DNA of 64,000 nucleotides from Agrocybe praecox (GCA_964017145.1 OZ024845.1:992001-1056000); one strand, 5' to 3'. Positions 42,062-54,945 are shown, numbered from the stretch's first letter. The notes: generated by a model from the letters alone, not told the origin. Translations and numbers: made by a program.

Positions 42062-44624
42062 CTACAAAGCCCCACTTCCATCCCTACTAGTAACCACACA
42101 CTCGTCCCCTTTCAGCATCTCCGCCACTCTCCGTACTTCCGCATCCCAATCGGTGCGCAAGCTCACCCAGCAGCCTATCACTGAGCAATAGATCAGCGAG
42201 AACGTCAGGCCGGCCCATAATCCATACAGGTCCATGTGTAGACTGAACGCGAGGTATATTCCTAGTGGGATTCCTGAAATGCAACAGAAAGAAAAGAGGT
42301 GTCAGAATTGCATGTTTTTTTTGCCTCGAGTAGAAACGGAGATCACACACCAAAGACATAGTATGCTCTGTTGATAGTTAATTTGAGATGCTCTGTTGAA
42401 TAATAATTCATATTAATGAATAAGAAACGAAACTAACCCCAGATTTAACAGAGCACCCAAGAACTACAAGTTACAGAAAACAGTCAGTCATCTTCGTTCT
42501 TCTGTATAAGGACGATCTACTCTGCGTACCTGTTTCCCCAGAGCCCTCATAATCCCACCAGTAACATCCGCCAATCCATCAAACACCTGGAACAAAGCAA
42601 CGATAGGCATGATGTACGCCACCAATTTGACGACCTCTACACAACACGTTAGCCAACAATAGCGCGATACATGCATTAGTCCAGACTCGGAGGAATTCGA
42701 CGAACCAGGATCATTGTTGAAGATGTAAGCCCACTTGTGGCGAAAAACAAAGAATAGAGTGCTGTCAAAAATTTATCAAAAAAATCAAGCACAACCCTTG
42801 GACTAAAAGCCATTTCCTAACCTTGTAAAACACGCAATCAACAACGTCATAAGTAAAGCTGCTCGAGCTGCCACACCCGCTCGTACCGCATTTCCTTCTC
42901 CCAACAAGTTTCCTATTCTGGATAAGGACAGTATATATGAGAATGTGTATCAAATGGCTTGGAGTTATAACATAAGAATCTAGAACATACCGAACAGCTG
43001 TAGCCACACTGAGAGCGAAAGGTGCCTGATAAGTGGTCGATGACGATATCAAAAGGACGGACTGGGCAGCGAGAGCCACAGGACCAAGTCTGAGTGAAGT
43101 GAAGCACGGCACGATGAGTATATACATCACAAAAAAGCCATGTCGGACAGCGAGTAGACAGATAGACGTACAACGATGCAGCGAGCGCTACCAGTTCCCA
43201 AGCCCACCATTCCGAAGCGGTCTGCCCTAGTAAAATTACGATAAGACCCCGGAAAATAACAACTGTTTTATTTATTCTACTCCACTCACCAACACCACTG
43301 GAACCGAGCCTGACCAAGACGCCCAGGTTGGAAAAGATATGCCGAGACAGAGGGTACCAAGCCGTAGTTGGAGCGTATATCACTCCATATGCGATGGATA
43401 AAATTGCGATTAGATTGAATGATATGGCTGTCGCTATCGGTGCCCCGATAAATCCCAGTCGGATCGGTGCAGGTCCCCACACTATCGTCATGCAATGTGG
43501 GGCTTAATCAATCAGGCAGACATAAGCTGATCATAAAAAATTCACCTAGAAGCCAGTTGAGAATAACATTAACTGGAGCCACCAGTAGAACGATGCGTGT
43601 AGGCACTGTAAATAGTCCTGAAAGGAAAGGCAATGATGGTGTAAATAAATAGCTTCGACGGCTACCGCGGAAGAAGGATATTATTGCACCTTGAGACTGA
43701 AAATAACGCCTGTTGCCGATGTTATTGACATACGCGATGGAAGACGCATACATCCTGACTTACCGGCTTATACAATTAAATGCGTATGCTATACATAGAA
43801 TATGGATGTAAACATACAATCGCAATGAATATTGATAATATGGACGCTTACTGACCTGGAAGAGCCAGTGACATGCAACGCAGATAAATCGAGGCAAGGT
43901 GCGCGACCTCTGGGTCTTGCTTGAGGCGAAGGAGAATCGGCTCCGCGTTGAACCAGATGAGGTACATTGGCTAAGGAGGAAGCAATGTCAACATTCATTC
44001 TTCACACCGCATATATCGGGTGTAGCATACAAGTAGCAAGATACCAATGAGGAGGGCTACGGGAGGGAGATGAATTCACGACAAGAATTAAAAAATAAGG
44101 GTCTGTAACTGACTCATTCTCTGGGACCACAGGCCGACGAGCTGAGGTTGAGAAGAAGTCCAAGCTGACGGGAGTATTGTGTCCAGAGCACTGACGAATC
44201 CCTGGATAATGCTAAACCCAGTGACACCAATGGTCATGATACCCAGTGTGGCAGCGGCCAGTGCTGTAGTTGATATGTGGCCAAGAGATATAGCTGAGGC
44301 CGTCATGAGTGAATACTCCATAGTATGTGTGCTGCATGCAATCCATGAACGACTTATTGTTATGGGTAATTCTTAGACAAAAACTAACCAAAAGATTGGT
44401 GAGGCAAATTGCACCAAAGTCCAAAGCTCTTGTCTGAACATAGCTCCCTTCGACACGTCTTGAGAGGGAGAATCATTGTGTTCGTCATTGGTCGTGTTCA
44501 GGAGAGGTGTTCGTTCGGTAGGCATTTCGTCACGTTTGCGTCGTTCAACCCCAGAGCACTCTGCTTCTAGGCCCAACAACTCAGACGAAGACGAGCAGGG
44601 GTGGATAAAACTTTCGGACGTCAT
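42062..44624 (-). CDS. MATE-family transporter C
   Basis: Third of four tandem paralogues. Starts MTSESFIHPCSSSSELLG, with P-T-E-R-T-P-L-L in the hydrophilic N-tail. Helix 1 is L-W-T-L-V-Q-F-A-S-P-I-F; then T-M-E-Y-S-L-M-T-A-S-A-I-S-L-G-H-I-S-T-T-A-L-A-A. Further exons carry A-P-I-R-L-G-F-I-G-A-P-I-A-T-A-I-S-F-N, A-S-E-W-W-A-W-E-L-V-A-L-A-A-S-L and I-G-N-L-L-G-E-G-N. The last exon ends with V-A-E-M-L-K-G-D-E-C-V-V-T-S-R-D-G-S-G-A-L and a TAG at 42062-42064. Exon order and borders match B and D. Export of a toxic metabolite, drug or amino-acid derivative across the vacuolar or plasma membrane is the family role; the substrate is not known. Confidence 0.86.
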
Positions 44625-45455
44625 GGCGCGGAAAACGATGGTGCTTTGTCCAGTACAAAAGGTAATAAGTATATCACCGCGGAACGCAAAACAAGATTAT
44701 GCATCTCGCCGAAAGGCACGTTTTGTTCCCCTAGCGCCGATTTGAAGAGAATGTTGATTTCGCTAAACATATCGAATTTTTGAGAGAATTTTTGAGAAGT
44801 TTCCAGGTTACTGTGAGTAATGATAAGCCATCTTTAAGTCGATAAATCGTTTTTTATTGCACCGCGGTCCACAGGTTGCAGAACCGTCGAGATTGATTGT
44901 AATTGAGGAGTGGAATCAGCAGTTGGCCACACAAGCGTCAATACCCAACCGGCATAAGCCTTGAAAATAAATACACAACAACATGATACAGCTTATAAGA
45001 TTACTAATTAGAGACATGATGACAGTAGATCATAGAGAGGCGCAGCATCGACTCCAGTCTCCCAGGCTAAAACATATGGGGACACGATCTTGACAAGGTG
45101 CCATGTCAAGTCGTGGCTTCAACTTTCGACATAAGCTTACTTCCATCCAATGAAAAGGAAAACAAACATATCTGCGTCGAATCAAAAGCCTAACTTCCTG
45201 ATTTTGGCTTAACTCCCTCCAATCCAAGACTCGTTATTGTTTTGCGGAAACTGCAAATCACATCAAGAACCGAACCGGGAGGCAACAGAATGAATGGATT
45301 GGGACACTTGGAAGAAGTTAAGATCAGGAGCTGCACGAGGAATCTAGAAGCAACTTATTGAGCCACATACACCGTGTTCTCTTGTCTAAACGCTATGTAT
45401 ATGTCATGTCATGTTATTAACCTTCCCGCAGATGCGAAACGAAAGGATACAAATT
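44625..45455. other. Spacer between MATE C and MATE D
   Basis: 831 bp. Promoter of C and 3' region of D. The frame at 44476-44745 is antisense to the C start. No gene seen. Confidence 0.5.
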
Positions 45456-47904
45456 CTACGCAATTGGAGGGATACCTCCATTCGCCTCCACTCTCGAGTG
45501 CTGGTCTTCTTTCAATCGGTCTGCCACTTTCTTCACTTGCACATTCCAATCCGTACGCAAGTTCACCCAGCAACCGATCGCTGAGCAGTATATCAACGCG
45601 AAGGTCAGGCCGACCCATAAGCCAGGCAGGTTCATGTGTTGCTTGAACGCCAAATATACTCCTAGAGGGATGCCTACAATAAAAAAAAACCCAAGTCAGT
45701 TATCCATTCTTTTAAGCCTCCAATGAATATATGAATTACCGAGGAAGTAATATGCGCTATTGATCGAGATGCGTAAGTAAACGGCTAGTTTCAATATAAT
45801 AGGAAATGGGACTAACCTAACGTTTAATAGTGCACCAAGGAACTACAAGATATTCAGCCAGCTTTCCTCTCAAGAATATCATGCTTCGCTTACCTGCTTG
45901 CCCAGAGCCCTCATGATTCCACCATTAACCGAGGCCAATCCATCGAATACTTGGAACAGAGCCAAGATAGGCATGATGCTCGCGACTGTTTTGACGACCT
46001 CTACACACATCGCGATATCAGTCAATAGTAGAACACGCGTAAATTAAATAGAACGAACTCGGATCATAGTTGAAAATATGAGCCCATTTGTGGCGGAAGA
46101 CAAGGAACATCGTGCTGTAAAAAATTAAATCAAAACATCATCGACAAAGAAAAGCGTAAGACATGGACCAATTCTAACCTTGTACAACATGCAATCATCA
46201 AAGCCAGCAGCATAGCCGACCTGGCCGCTACACTTGCGCGTACAGCATTTCCTTCTCCCAGTAAGTTTCCGATCCTAAGAAGTTGTTAGGTAAGAACATG
46301 CACAAAAGGGCCTGAACAAGAATCGGTAAACGTACCGGACAGCTGTGGCCATACTTAGAGCGAAAGGGGCCTGATAGGTGGTCGATGCGGTTATAAGAAG
46401 GACAGATTGGGAAGCGAGAGCCACAGGACCAAATCTGAAGCGCGATATCATCAGCATTTTGTGTCAAAATAAAGAGTGTGCAACAGGGTAAATAAAAACG
46501 TACAAAGATGCAGCAAGAGCTACCAATTCCCAAGCCCACCATTCAGAAGCAGTTTGTCCTGAAATTGGTATTAAGGGCAAGGATATATGTACTTCTATGT
46601 TACTTACCAATACCACTCAAACCGAGTCGGACCAAGATGGGCAGATTGGTAAACATACGCCGCGACAGAGGGTACCAGGCAGTTTTTGGTGCATAAAGAA
46701 CTCCATAGGTGACGGATAAGATTGAGATTAGATTGTAAGATATTGATGTAGCTATCGGTGCCCCGATGAATCCTAGTCGGATAGGTTCAGGTCCCCATAC
46801 TATCATATCGCGGTGCTCAACCAACGAGGTGTAGTACATAAGATAATCTGATCAAATCTTACCTAGAAGCCAGTTCATGAGGACATTAACCGGGGCCACC
46901 AGCATTACGATCCGTGTGGGTACTGTAAATAGTCCTGGAAAACGGAGATGAGTGAATAACAGTCTTCGCCAGCTCGGAGGATGGAAATTACCTTGTGACT
47001 GAAAATAACGCCTGCGGTCGACTGTGTAAATGACTCATATATGAGAAGCCGCGTGCTAACCTACCGGCTGATACAATTGAACGCGTATGCTATACGTAAA
47101 ATATCGACATGAGCATACAGACACGATAAATAGTAACAGTGATAAGTATAGTTACAGACCTGGGAGACCCAGCGACAAGCATCGCAAATAAATCGAGGCG
47201 AGATGGGCGACTTCTGGGTCCTGCTTGAGGAGTAGGAGAATTGACTCCGCGTTGAACCATACGACATACATGGGCTAGGAGTTAACGTCAACCAAAATTC
47301 ATCCCAAATATCGAGAAGCTTACGATTAGCGCAGAAGCAAGGACGACGGCTATGGGAGAGATGAGTTGCGACTCATGGAAACTCGGAGGTTTATTACTGA
47401 CCCATTCTCTGGGACCAAAGACCAACGAGGTGGGGTTGAGGAGAAGTCCAAGCTGACGGCAGTATTGTATCCAAGGCACTGACTAACCCTTGAACGAGAC
47501 TGTATCCAGTGACACTCCCAGTCATCGTACCCAGTGCGGCAGCGGCCAAAGCTGTCGTTGATATATGACCAAGAGATATAGCTGAGGCTGTGAGGAGTGA
47601 ATACTCCAAAGTATGTGTGCTGCAAATATGAGCGAATCAATATGACCGGCCTACGACGAACGATGAAGACCTACCCAAAGATTGGAAAAGCAAATCGCAC
47701 CAAGGTCCAAAGTTCTTGTCTGAACATAGCTACTTTTGCACCATCCTGAGAGCCAAAATCGTCATCGTTGGTCGCCGCATTTAAGAGAGGCGTTCTTTCC
47801 GTGGTCGTTTCTTCACGGTTTTGTTGATTATCTCCAGGAGACTCCCTTTGACCCAGAGACTCTGAAGAAGAACAGCGATGGTGGGTATAACTTTCGGATG
47901 ACAT
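45456..47904 (-). CDS. MATE-family transporter D
   Basis: Fourth (most upstream) tandem paralogue. Starts MSSESYTHHRCSSSESLGQ, with T-T-E-R-T-P-L-L. Helix 1 is L-W-T-L-V-R-F-A-F-P-I-F-G; exon 2 is T-L-E-Y-S-L-L-T-A-S-A-I-S-L-G-H-I-S-T. Then S-V-T-G-Y-S-L-V-Q-G-L-V-S-A-L-D-T-I-L, E-P-I-R-L-G-F-I-G-A-P-I-A-T-S-I-S-Y-N, and A-S-Q-S-V-L-L-I. The C-terminal exon ends with R-L-K-E-D-Q-H-S-R-V-E-A-N-G-G-I-P-P-I-A. Intron positions match B and C throughout the parts I compared. No frameshift noticed. Confidence 0.86.
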
Positions 47905-48943
47905 GGGGAACAGAAAAAAAAAAGATAGCGTTTTGTTTTCCAGAATAGCAAGTATTTAAGCATTCCAGTGCGGGAAGTTTCCACAATCCCTAGGAACCAC
48001 AGAAAGCGGAATGTCTAGACAGGTGTGGAGATAAACGCCGGTCTATATTCATCTCGCCGAAGGGAACGATATCGTTCCTGGCCCCGGTTCCGAGAGGTGA
48101 CGCATTCTTGACCATTGACTCATAGTTTCTTGAAGGCCTAACATTCGATATGATTGAGGTAAATCCTGGATAGTTCTCTGGTATTCTTGTTCAACAGAAC
48201 AGTAAAAATTCAGGGAAGAGCTGTAATCTGAATTGTCTTGAATTATCTGCTTCTGGTATCAGTAACCGTGCAAATCGATGCGCTCGCTAGCGCTGAACTC
48301 AGTTTATTACATACAAAGTTATTTGTCATCATACACATACACGCACAAATGAGTAGACACAGCCACTTACTCGTCGTGATCAGGTTGATCGTGATCGGCG
48401 TCGACGGTTCCAATTTCCAAAGACGGGAATTTGTGGACTCGAAGTTAACTTGAGGTGGTCCACAAGCTTGACAGTGGGAACGATAATAAATAAAACAGGG
48501 GTATGTCCCAGGCACGTGCGGCATCAAAAGCAAGAAAGCAAAACGACTTTTCGCATCATGAAAGGGCTAATCTCAGACGGTCTAGATCAGTGATCAGCAG
48601 ACACTTACCATGGTTTCTTTTTCTTTTTTGGAAATGGCAGATTTGCGGGTGAGAGTAGTAGGACGGACAAACAAAAATTGGAGAGTTGACTTTGAATAAA
48701 ATTGCTCCAACAGAGGAATAACATTGATAACATTTAATACGGTACACTACACTGGCTGGAACCGCGTAGACAGTGACTTTCCATCAACTCATACTAAGAG
48801 TGAGAGCCATTCCCCACTCGAGTCCCACCAGTTCCATTTGCCCAACAAAAAAAAACCCAAGTCATTATTGTCAAGGAGCGACCCGCGCCATACTAATTTT
48901 ACACTTTGCGTCTCGAATCAAATTAAATCGTTCGCTGTAAAAT
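47905..48943. other. Spacer between MATE D and the BTB gene
   Basis: Promoter of MATE D (with blocks shared with the B and C upstream regions at 48004-48096) and the 3' region of the BTB gene. No coding signal. Confidence 0.5.
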
Positions 48944-50082
48944 TTAAGTTATGTCGGGAAAGTTCTCGGAGAAAACAGAACACACAAAACGCACGTTTAC
49001 AGACATCCATTGCACAATGGCGTCCTGCCCATGGCGCTGAAGCACCTTCCGACATTCGTCACAAGTTAATTTGTCTGAAGACCCGAGTTTCAGAGCTTCG
49101 CTTAGCCGCTGTGGAGTCAGATCTATGGTGATATTTGGATTTTCAGGAAAAAAACAGACGGACTATAAAACAAAAAAAGCGCACCAATATTTGTTCCCCA
49201 AGCCATGTGCCCACTGACCGACGCCCAGATACGAGTTGTTTCCTTTTGCTCCTCAAAGCCACATTCGTCAGTAGGAGGATGTGGATATGGAGAACGAAGC
49301 ATGATGGATTTCAACGCGTTAGACCGGTGCTTCTGGAGGAGAGCCAATTTGTTCAAATAAATTGCCCCGATACCCTGTGCCATTTCGTCTGTTATCGTAG
49401 AAAAGTCGTACGAGAGGAGGTAGGACGACACTACAATTGCAATCTCCTTCAGTCCATGACGTGCGGCAAGGGCGTATACATCCAGAGGGCGCAGCGGTGC
49501 CTGCAGGAGGAGGAGGTTGTATAAAGGGGTTGTCGACTGAAGGATAGTCTCTGGGACGAGACCGTATTCTGGCATTCGATCTATGGCCCGTACGAGATCG
49601 AGAACATTGGTAACTTGTGCCGTGGGGGATGTGCCGTATAGTGCGTGAAACACGATGTCAAGCTCTTGACTGGGACAGTCGATGTTGATGACTTCTATTC
49701 CGGATGCTGGATTCAATAGCGATAAATGGTTCTGGAAAGCAGTCGGGCATGCCTCTAAAATACGCAGGGCATTCACACAAAATATAACGCCGTCCGATGA
49801 AGACACATAAATATTGGGTGCAGGAATAATACCCAGATGAAAAGACGGAGAAATTGAGACGGTCTCAAGGGCTACCGTCTCCAGAGCGAGGGCTTCTGGT
49901 GGTATGGGTGCTTCTGTGAGACTATATGATTGCATATAATCATCGCATTCTCCGTCCATGATTGAAGGAGTGTAATATTCTGCGGAAGATGGCGACGTTG
50001 AGTTAGAGCATTTCGTGAAAGGACTTGAATCGGAGGAGAATGAGAACATGCTGTAAGAGTTTTCGGGTGGTGAAGAACCCAT
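48944..50082 (-). CDS. BTB/POZ-domain protein
   Basis: Two exons (50082-49185 and 49122-48944) joined by a 62-nt GTGCGC...TAG intron give 358 residues. The N-terminal 85 residues are Ser/Pro-rich. The BTB-like fold follows: S-S-D-G-V-I-F-C-V-N-A-L-R-I-L at about 94-108, I-E-V-I-N-I-D-C-P-S-Q-E-L-D-I-V-F-H-A-L-Y-G, and D-V-Y-A-L-A-A-R-H-G-L-K-E-I-A. The second exon supplies the expected C-terminal D-K-L-T-C-D-E-C-R-K-V-L segment, which confirms the splice; unspliced, the frame would run into a hydrophobic false tail. BTB domains mediate dimerisation and Cul3 binding; this subfamily is expanded in mushrooms with unknown targets. Confidence 0.82.
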
Positions 50083-51590
50083 GGCGTTTGTAGCACAAAT
50101 TATTCTGGTGCATCCAGCCTTTTTGTAGGGTACCTGTCGACGTGATCACGGTGGAGATTCATATTCTCAGTGTTTGACTTACATGTGCAGGGACATCACA
50201 ATCTGAAGCTTTTTTTTTGGTTACACTTGCCAGGAGGGGACTAAGGGACAATCATTTTTCTGGTATTTTTCTCTGTCCAAGACAATAGAAGGCATTATGG
50301 CGAATTAGCAACCGTCCGCTGTCATAAAATTGCAAGTATCAAGGGAAAGTGATATCTGAAGAGGGAAAGTAACGGACGATTATCGTAAAGATCGATTAAA
50401 GGCACCGGGGATAGGTCGTTGGAAAGCAAATGAGTTGAAAGAAGCTGGCCTCACGGTGAGAGATATGTATTTGAGTACCTGGATATTCTGATGCAAGGTT
50501 GAATACTTTTCTTACGGTAAATTGTCACGTTTGTCACACTCCAAGTCAAGACGCTTTCGTCCAATTTTCGTCAAGAATGCAGGATAAGGATAATATTAGG
50601 ACACGCTGCCAGTATATGTCCATCCGGCTGAAAGATGAGAAGCAAGAACCAGATAAGAAGCTCCTCGTAAGGCTGCCCCATGATGTTTGGATCTGCCCAC
50701 CAGATCCCAACGTGTAAGAAACGGTCACCGCATGAGGCATTGGAGCAAAGGAACGGACACCCCAAACTGCGCATGTCAGCTTGGTGCACTATCAAGCCAT
50801 AGGAAACGGCTGCTAAGTAGTGGTGGGTCTTACTCTCAGTGTTCATGTCGGGTTTCGGAACTCTTGGAAAGTCGAAACACGGCGAAAGTTCAGAGAAAGT
50901 TCAGACGCAGAATTCATACTTGGGGCGCCGACTTTTTTCTTCGTAGTATTTCCTGTGAGAAACCTGTGGAAACACGAGAGTCCAGACGTAAAAGACAGAT
51001 AAATGTTTGAAACGAACCTTTTCCCACGACCCAAAGAGAGCCGCCCGAAAATTGATTGACTCGTTCGGCAATAACCGATACTTTCCACACCTTGTCCTCG
51101 ATACTACTTCCTATGCACATACCAGCCATATACCTTTTCCTTCTACGTCTTCAAACAAACGTGCAATAATATAATTTCAATATTTCATTTCTCAGCGCTC
51201 TATCTGAACTGAATCAATGACTTGACTACACCAAGTTCATCCAACGCGCCTAAGACCTCAGCGCCCAGCGCTAACACTCTTTTTAAAGGCTGCTGTCATT
51301 TAGAGAACTGTTCTCGATAGCACAGCTTAATGCACATGCTAAATTTTCCTGGGATTATGTTGTAACCGCTTTAAATTAGAACACCTGAATCTGCCTGTCT
51401 ATTTTGAATATAAACTGAATTGCAGATCACCCAAGAAGGAATTTAACCTTTCCTATAGTATCGTACCTTCCAGATCTGTTTGTCACGGCTCACAAATATC
51501 AATGCCTATATGCAGCCAGTTGGAAATTTCAGACAGAAGTAGACCTCTTTAAGCCTTTTTTGCTCCAGGTAACTTGATCAATGGGAAGCT
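50083..51590. other. Intergenic, no supported gene
   Basis: Short frames (for example 50499-50717 on plus, with a C-x-x-C) do not match any family. The first few hundred bases are the BTB promoter. Confidence 0.45.
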
Positions 51591-52960
51591 CCATGGATCC
51601 CACCGCCATCACCCGCCCTTCACCAAAAAGAGCTTGCCGACCGCATTGCAGAAACATAGACGACTTTAAAGCCTCCTTCGATATGAACATGTATCCAACG
51701 CTCTCCGAAACGCCGTTTTTTCATATGCAACCCAAACACTGAGCATCCAGAAATGCGAAGAGGGCGCCAAATCCCTTCTTTTCAGGAAATATCAAGCATG
51801 GGACGACATAGCGAATATTGTCAAGGGAGTTGACTATGATACTGATGAGTTGGATTTCCTTGAAACCACCGGTACAGATATGATTTATTGTTGTTAACCA
51901 GGTACCTAATGCCGGCTGAGTAGAAGGGAGCAGGTGGCATTGAAGACTTCTGCCAGAACTTCCCATGTTGGTGAGAGTCCACATTTTGCGCATTTATTTC
52001 CCCTGAGGCTTGGACACCTATAAGGTCGTTAGGAACAACACCTCATATCCGCTCAGTCAGCACTTCCAAACTCAATTATTGCAAACGCACGAGAGTCTGC
52101 CACATACACGCCAGGAGAATTAGGGTTGAAGTTCTTGAAGGGCACATCATTTATTTCCCTCTCCGAACCAAGGACCAGTCGACGAGAATGACAAATATTC
52201 CCTACCCCCACTCAAAGGATCGATAATTGCAGTCATCAAAGTAGTAGCTGACAGCGTACAACTTGTGGAAGGAGACTGGGAGGAGTTCTGGGGATTTAGA
52301 GACAGGTGGTAGCGGTGGGGGACATTCTGTGAGTTACAACTCATCTCAAAATCCAGAGAGACTGGGGCGATAGTGCCCTTTCAGGGCGTCAAGAGCGCTG
52401 GGAGCAATGGAATCGACACCAACACCACTTTCCGCAGCTCAAATCCCTGCATTTCAAAGATCTCCACTCAGAGGACATCACAGAAACCCCCATCTTCAAT
52501 AGACCTTCGCTTTACCCTCCAACATAAAACCACACTTGAATAGTCGACAATGGGAAGAATGGGTTATTGGAATCGATAATTCTATTACATGGGCAGAGAC
52601 CTCCCCTGCTTCGGAGGAGAAACTGCAGAATCTTCTCTTCTTCACTTTCTCTCCCTTTGGCACCCGGAAGAAAATACAGAAGCGTAACATATGGTGCATA
52701 CACGCTACTGGATCTCGGGACTGGAGAAGTCGCGGAAACGACAAACAAAACGACGAAGACAGAATTGCTCTGCGACGTGCGTGCATTTTCCACAAGACAC
52801 GAGGGAAAACAAGACAGGCATTAAGAAAGTGGATGAGAATGGGCGTAAGCCATAGTCTTTCCATATGCTCTCTACTTCAGTGTAAACCCGAATGCGATGA
52901 TTAGCACGTTCCATTCGACAATGGGTTGTTGTCTGGGGGTCAATTTCGACGCCATGCGAT
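51591..52960 (+). pseudogene. Decayed protein-coding gene, family unknown
   Basis: Several protein-like stretches lie in changing plus-strand frames, broken by stops and shifts. Examples: K-E-L-A-D-R-I-A-E-T then D-D-F-K-A-S-F-D-M-N-M-Y-P-T-L-S (51630-51710); S-I-Q-K-C-E-E-G-A-K-S-L-L-F-R-K-Y-Q-A-W-D-D-I-A (51740-51810); E-S-A-T-Y-T-P-G-E-L-G-L-K-F-L-K-G-T (52092-52146); V-A-D-S-V-Q-L-V-E-G-D-W-E-E-F-W-G-F-R (about 52244-52300); and Y-G-A-Y-T-L-L-D-L-G-T-G-E-V-A-E-T-T (52690-52745). They keep one strand and order, as expected of one old gene with frameshifts. I do not recognise the parent family. Confidence 0.4.
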
Positions 52961-53291
52961 TACGACGCCATCAAGACCAAGCAAGGCCCACGCAGGATGC
53001 TTGGTCAGACGTCCCTTGAGTTCCAGACTCTCAGGTTAGTCGTCCGGTTCAACTTTCCAGAACTTTCTGAGGCGTCATCATAATCAGGCTTGAGCACGTA
53101 TGGAGAGACGAGAGGGTAGCAAGACCTAGGATTCAATTGGGTATGTCGAGAAATTCCCAGCAATTTTCATGGTATCGGGTTCGGAAAATAATAATAATGA
53201 TATTGATCAAAACAATGATATAACTGTCTTGCTGTTTCGATCTCGAGCTCGTTCTGAGGCTGGTCAGCTCTTGCCTACAGATATTGGGGCA
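52961..53291. other. Intergenic, 3' side of the PPO gene
   Basis: Nothing supported. Includes a short run of AAT repeats near 53190. Confidence 0.45.
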
Positions 53292-54945
53292 TTACCAATC
53301 CCTTCCAACATGTCGCCCAGCCTCTATACAGTCGCCGACACTGACTCCTCCGACGCCTGCGCCAACAACGGCCAGTCGGGAGCCCCATCCCAGAAGATGG
53401 GCTTCAGATGTCTGTGACAAACCTAGGGAAACCTTGAGTTCTTCCATCCGCTCCAGATGGCCAGGAAGCAATGTAGGAATACAAGCTTCGTTGTTCCATA
53501 TACGCCAATATACTGGATCCGGAAGGTTTCTCCCCAACTGGACTTTCAGTTGGTCTAGGAGATACCGAACGAAGGGTGGTATCTCTTTGGTCTCGGAGGA
53601 GCTGAGATGAGGTGGGAGAGGGGATTTGAGGTATGGACCGCCAGTCATTATGGTCAATTTTGTGTGTGATGCGTTAGTATAGTAATCTTTCGTGGCTGGC
53701 AAATCTTGTGCATGAAGCGAGCAGGAGTCGAAGACCGTTCCCAAGATACCTGTAGACAATGGGTCGGGTGTACTGGGATATCCTCCAGGAGGGCGGGGTA
53801 TCAGATAGCCAAAGCCCTCAGGATGAATGTCCTTTGGTGGAGCTGCAAACACAAAGTTGACAACGCGTACTGTTGATACTGGGTTTTCCGTCAAATGAGG
53901 AAGACCGGTGGGGTGAGAAATGAGGTTATGCAGAACGGGAAGAGGGAGCCCAGAAACGACGTGGCTCGCTCTTAAGGGATCCTTTTCAGAAAGAGACACC
54001 TATATTCTTGATGTCAAAAAAAAAAAAAGGAGAGAAACAACAGTCTGACTTACTTCGATAGATTGATCTTCTGAACATTCCAATCCAGATACACTCACGT
54101 TGGTGAGGATCTGGACGTTCTCAGAAGCGAGCAAAGAATTTTCCATAGCCTTCGTCAATGTCTCCATTCCATCCTTGAACGAGTAAACAGAGACACCGCG
54201 CATCATATCTAAGGTATTTCCAAGGTCGTGGTTTTCTTCTGCAGTCTTCTTCCCGGATAACAGGAGTCCACGAACAATACTTCCGCTACCCCTTTCTTCG
54301 GCTTCCCATACGCTGGGAAATGCAGCCTTTACGCTGAGCCTTCTAGAGTCCGTGGCATAGATACCATGTACCAGGGCACTGCCAAATATACGCGCGAACG
54401 TTTCTCCGAACCGACGCGAGAATAAGGAGTCCACACTTTCGTCGATGGATCCGACCGGTTTGTTGGACCTCCTGAATGGCTCCCTTAGTACTGCGGGTAC
54501 GAGGACATACCGTAACGGAGACCACAGCAATGACAGAATCGAAGAAGGGATGCGCTGGAGACCGGAAGCATGAATTGTGTCGGTTTGTGGGATGTACAGA
54601 AAACGAGCTCTCGCAGCGGCTGCTATCTTTGGTACAGTGATTACTTTGTCTTCTAGCTTGAGCAAATGAATCTAAGAAACCCCATTAGCTAAATGGTCAA
54701 CGTATCCGCTGCTGGCGCACCAGTTCCAACACCGATTTACTATTTGGCCGAAGAGAACGTGGCCCCGCTTCCAAAACCACTGAACCTTGAGGCAATTCCA
54801 CACGTTCAGAGCGCACCCATCCACCTAGTCTACTTTTCTTCTCCAATAGTGTGATCTTTGCCTTGGGAAATCTCCGAGATAGATGGTACGCAGACGACAA
54901 CCCTGTTAGGCCTCCGCCCAGAACCGCAATGTGTGACGGCGGCAT
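53292..54945 (-). CDS. hem14: Protoporphyrinogen oxidase (haem biosynthesis)
   Basis: Exons 54945-54721, 54671-54054 and 53999-53292 join in phase 0 to 516 residues, close to the usual fungal length. The N-terminus has the FAD-binding dinucleotide motif [15 protein letters not shown] (residues 8-22), followed by [10 protein letters not shown] and the E-A-G-P-R-S-L-R-P motif. The middle has [25 protein letters not shown]; the C-terminus has the second FAD contact [18 protein letters not shown]. The enzyme oxidises protoporphyrinogen IX to protoporphyrin IX at the inner mitochondrial membrane, the step before ferrochelatase. A poly-A run of 13 lies in the second intron. Confidence 0.94.

Noticed and set aside
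33972..47904. MATE genes as pseudogenes because of many short frames
   Set aside because: The breaks coincide with GT-AG introns at positions shared among paralogues, and frames rejoin across them.
49123..49184. Hydrophobic C-terminal tail of the BTB protein
   Set aside because: It is intron sequence read through; splicing to 49122 gives the expected family C-terminus.
52496..52914. Several 70-120-codon ORFs on both strands
   Set aside because: They are overlapping fragments within the decayed gene region with no intact start or domain.
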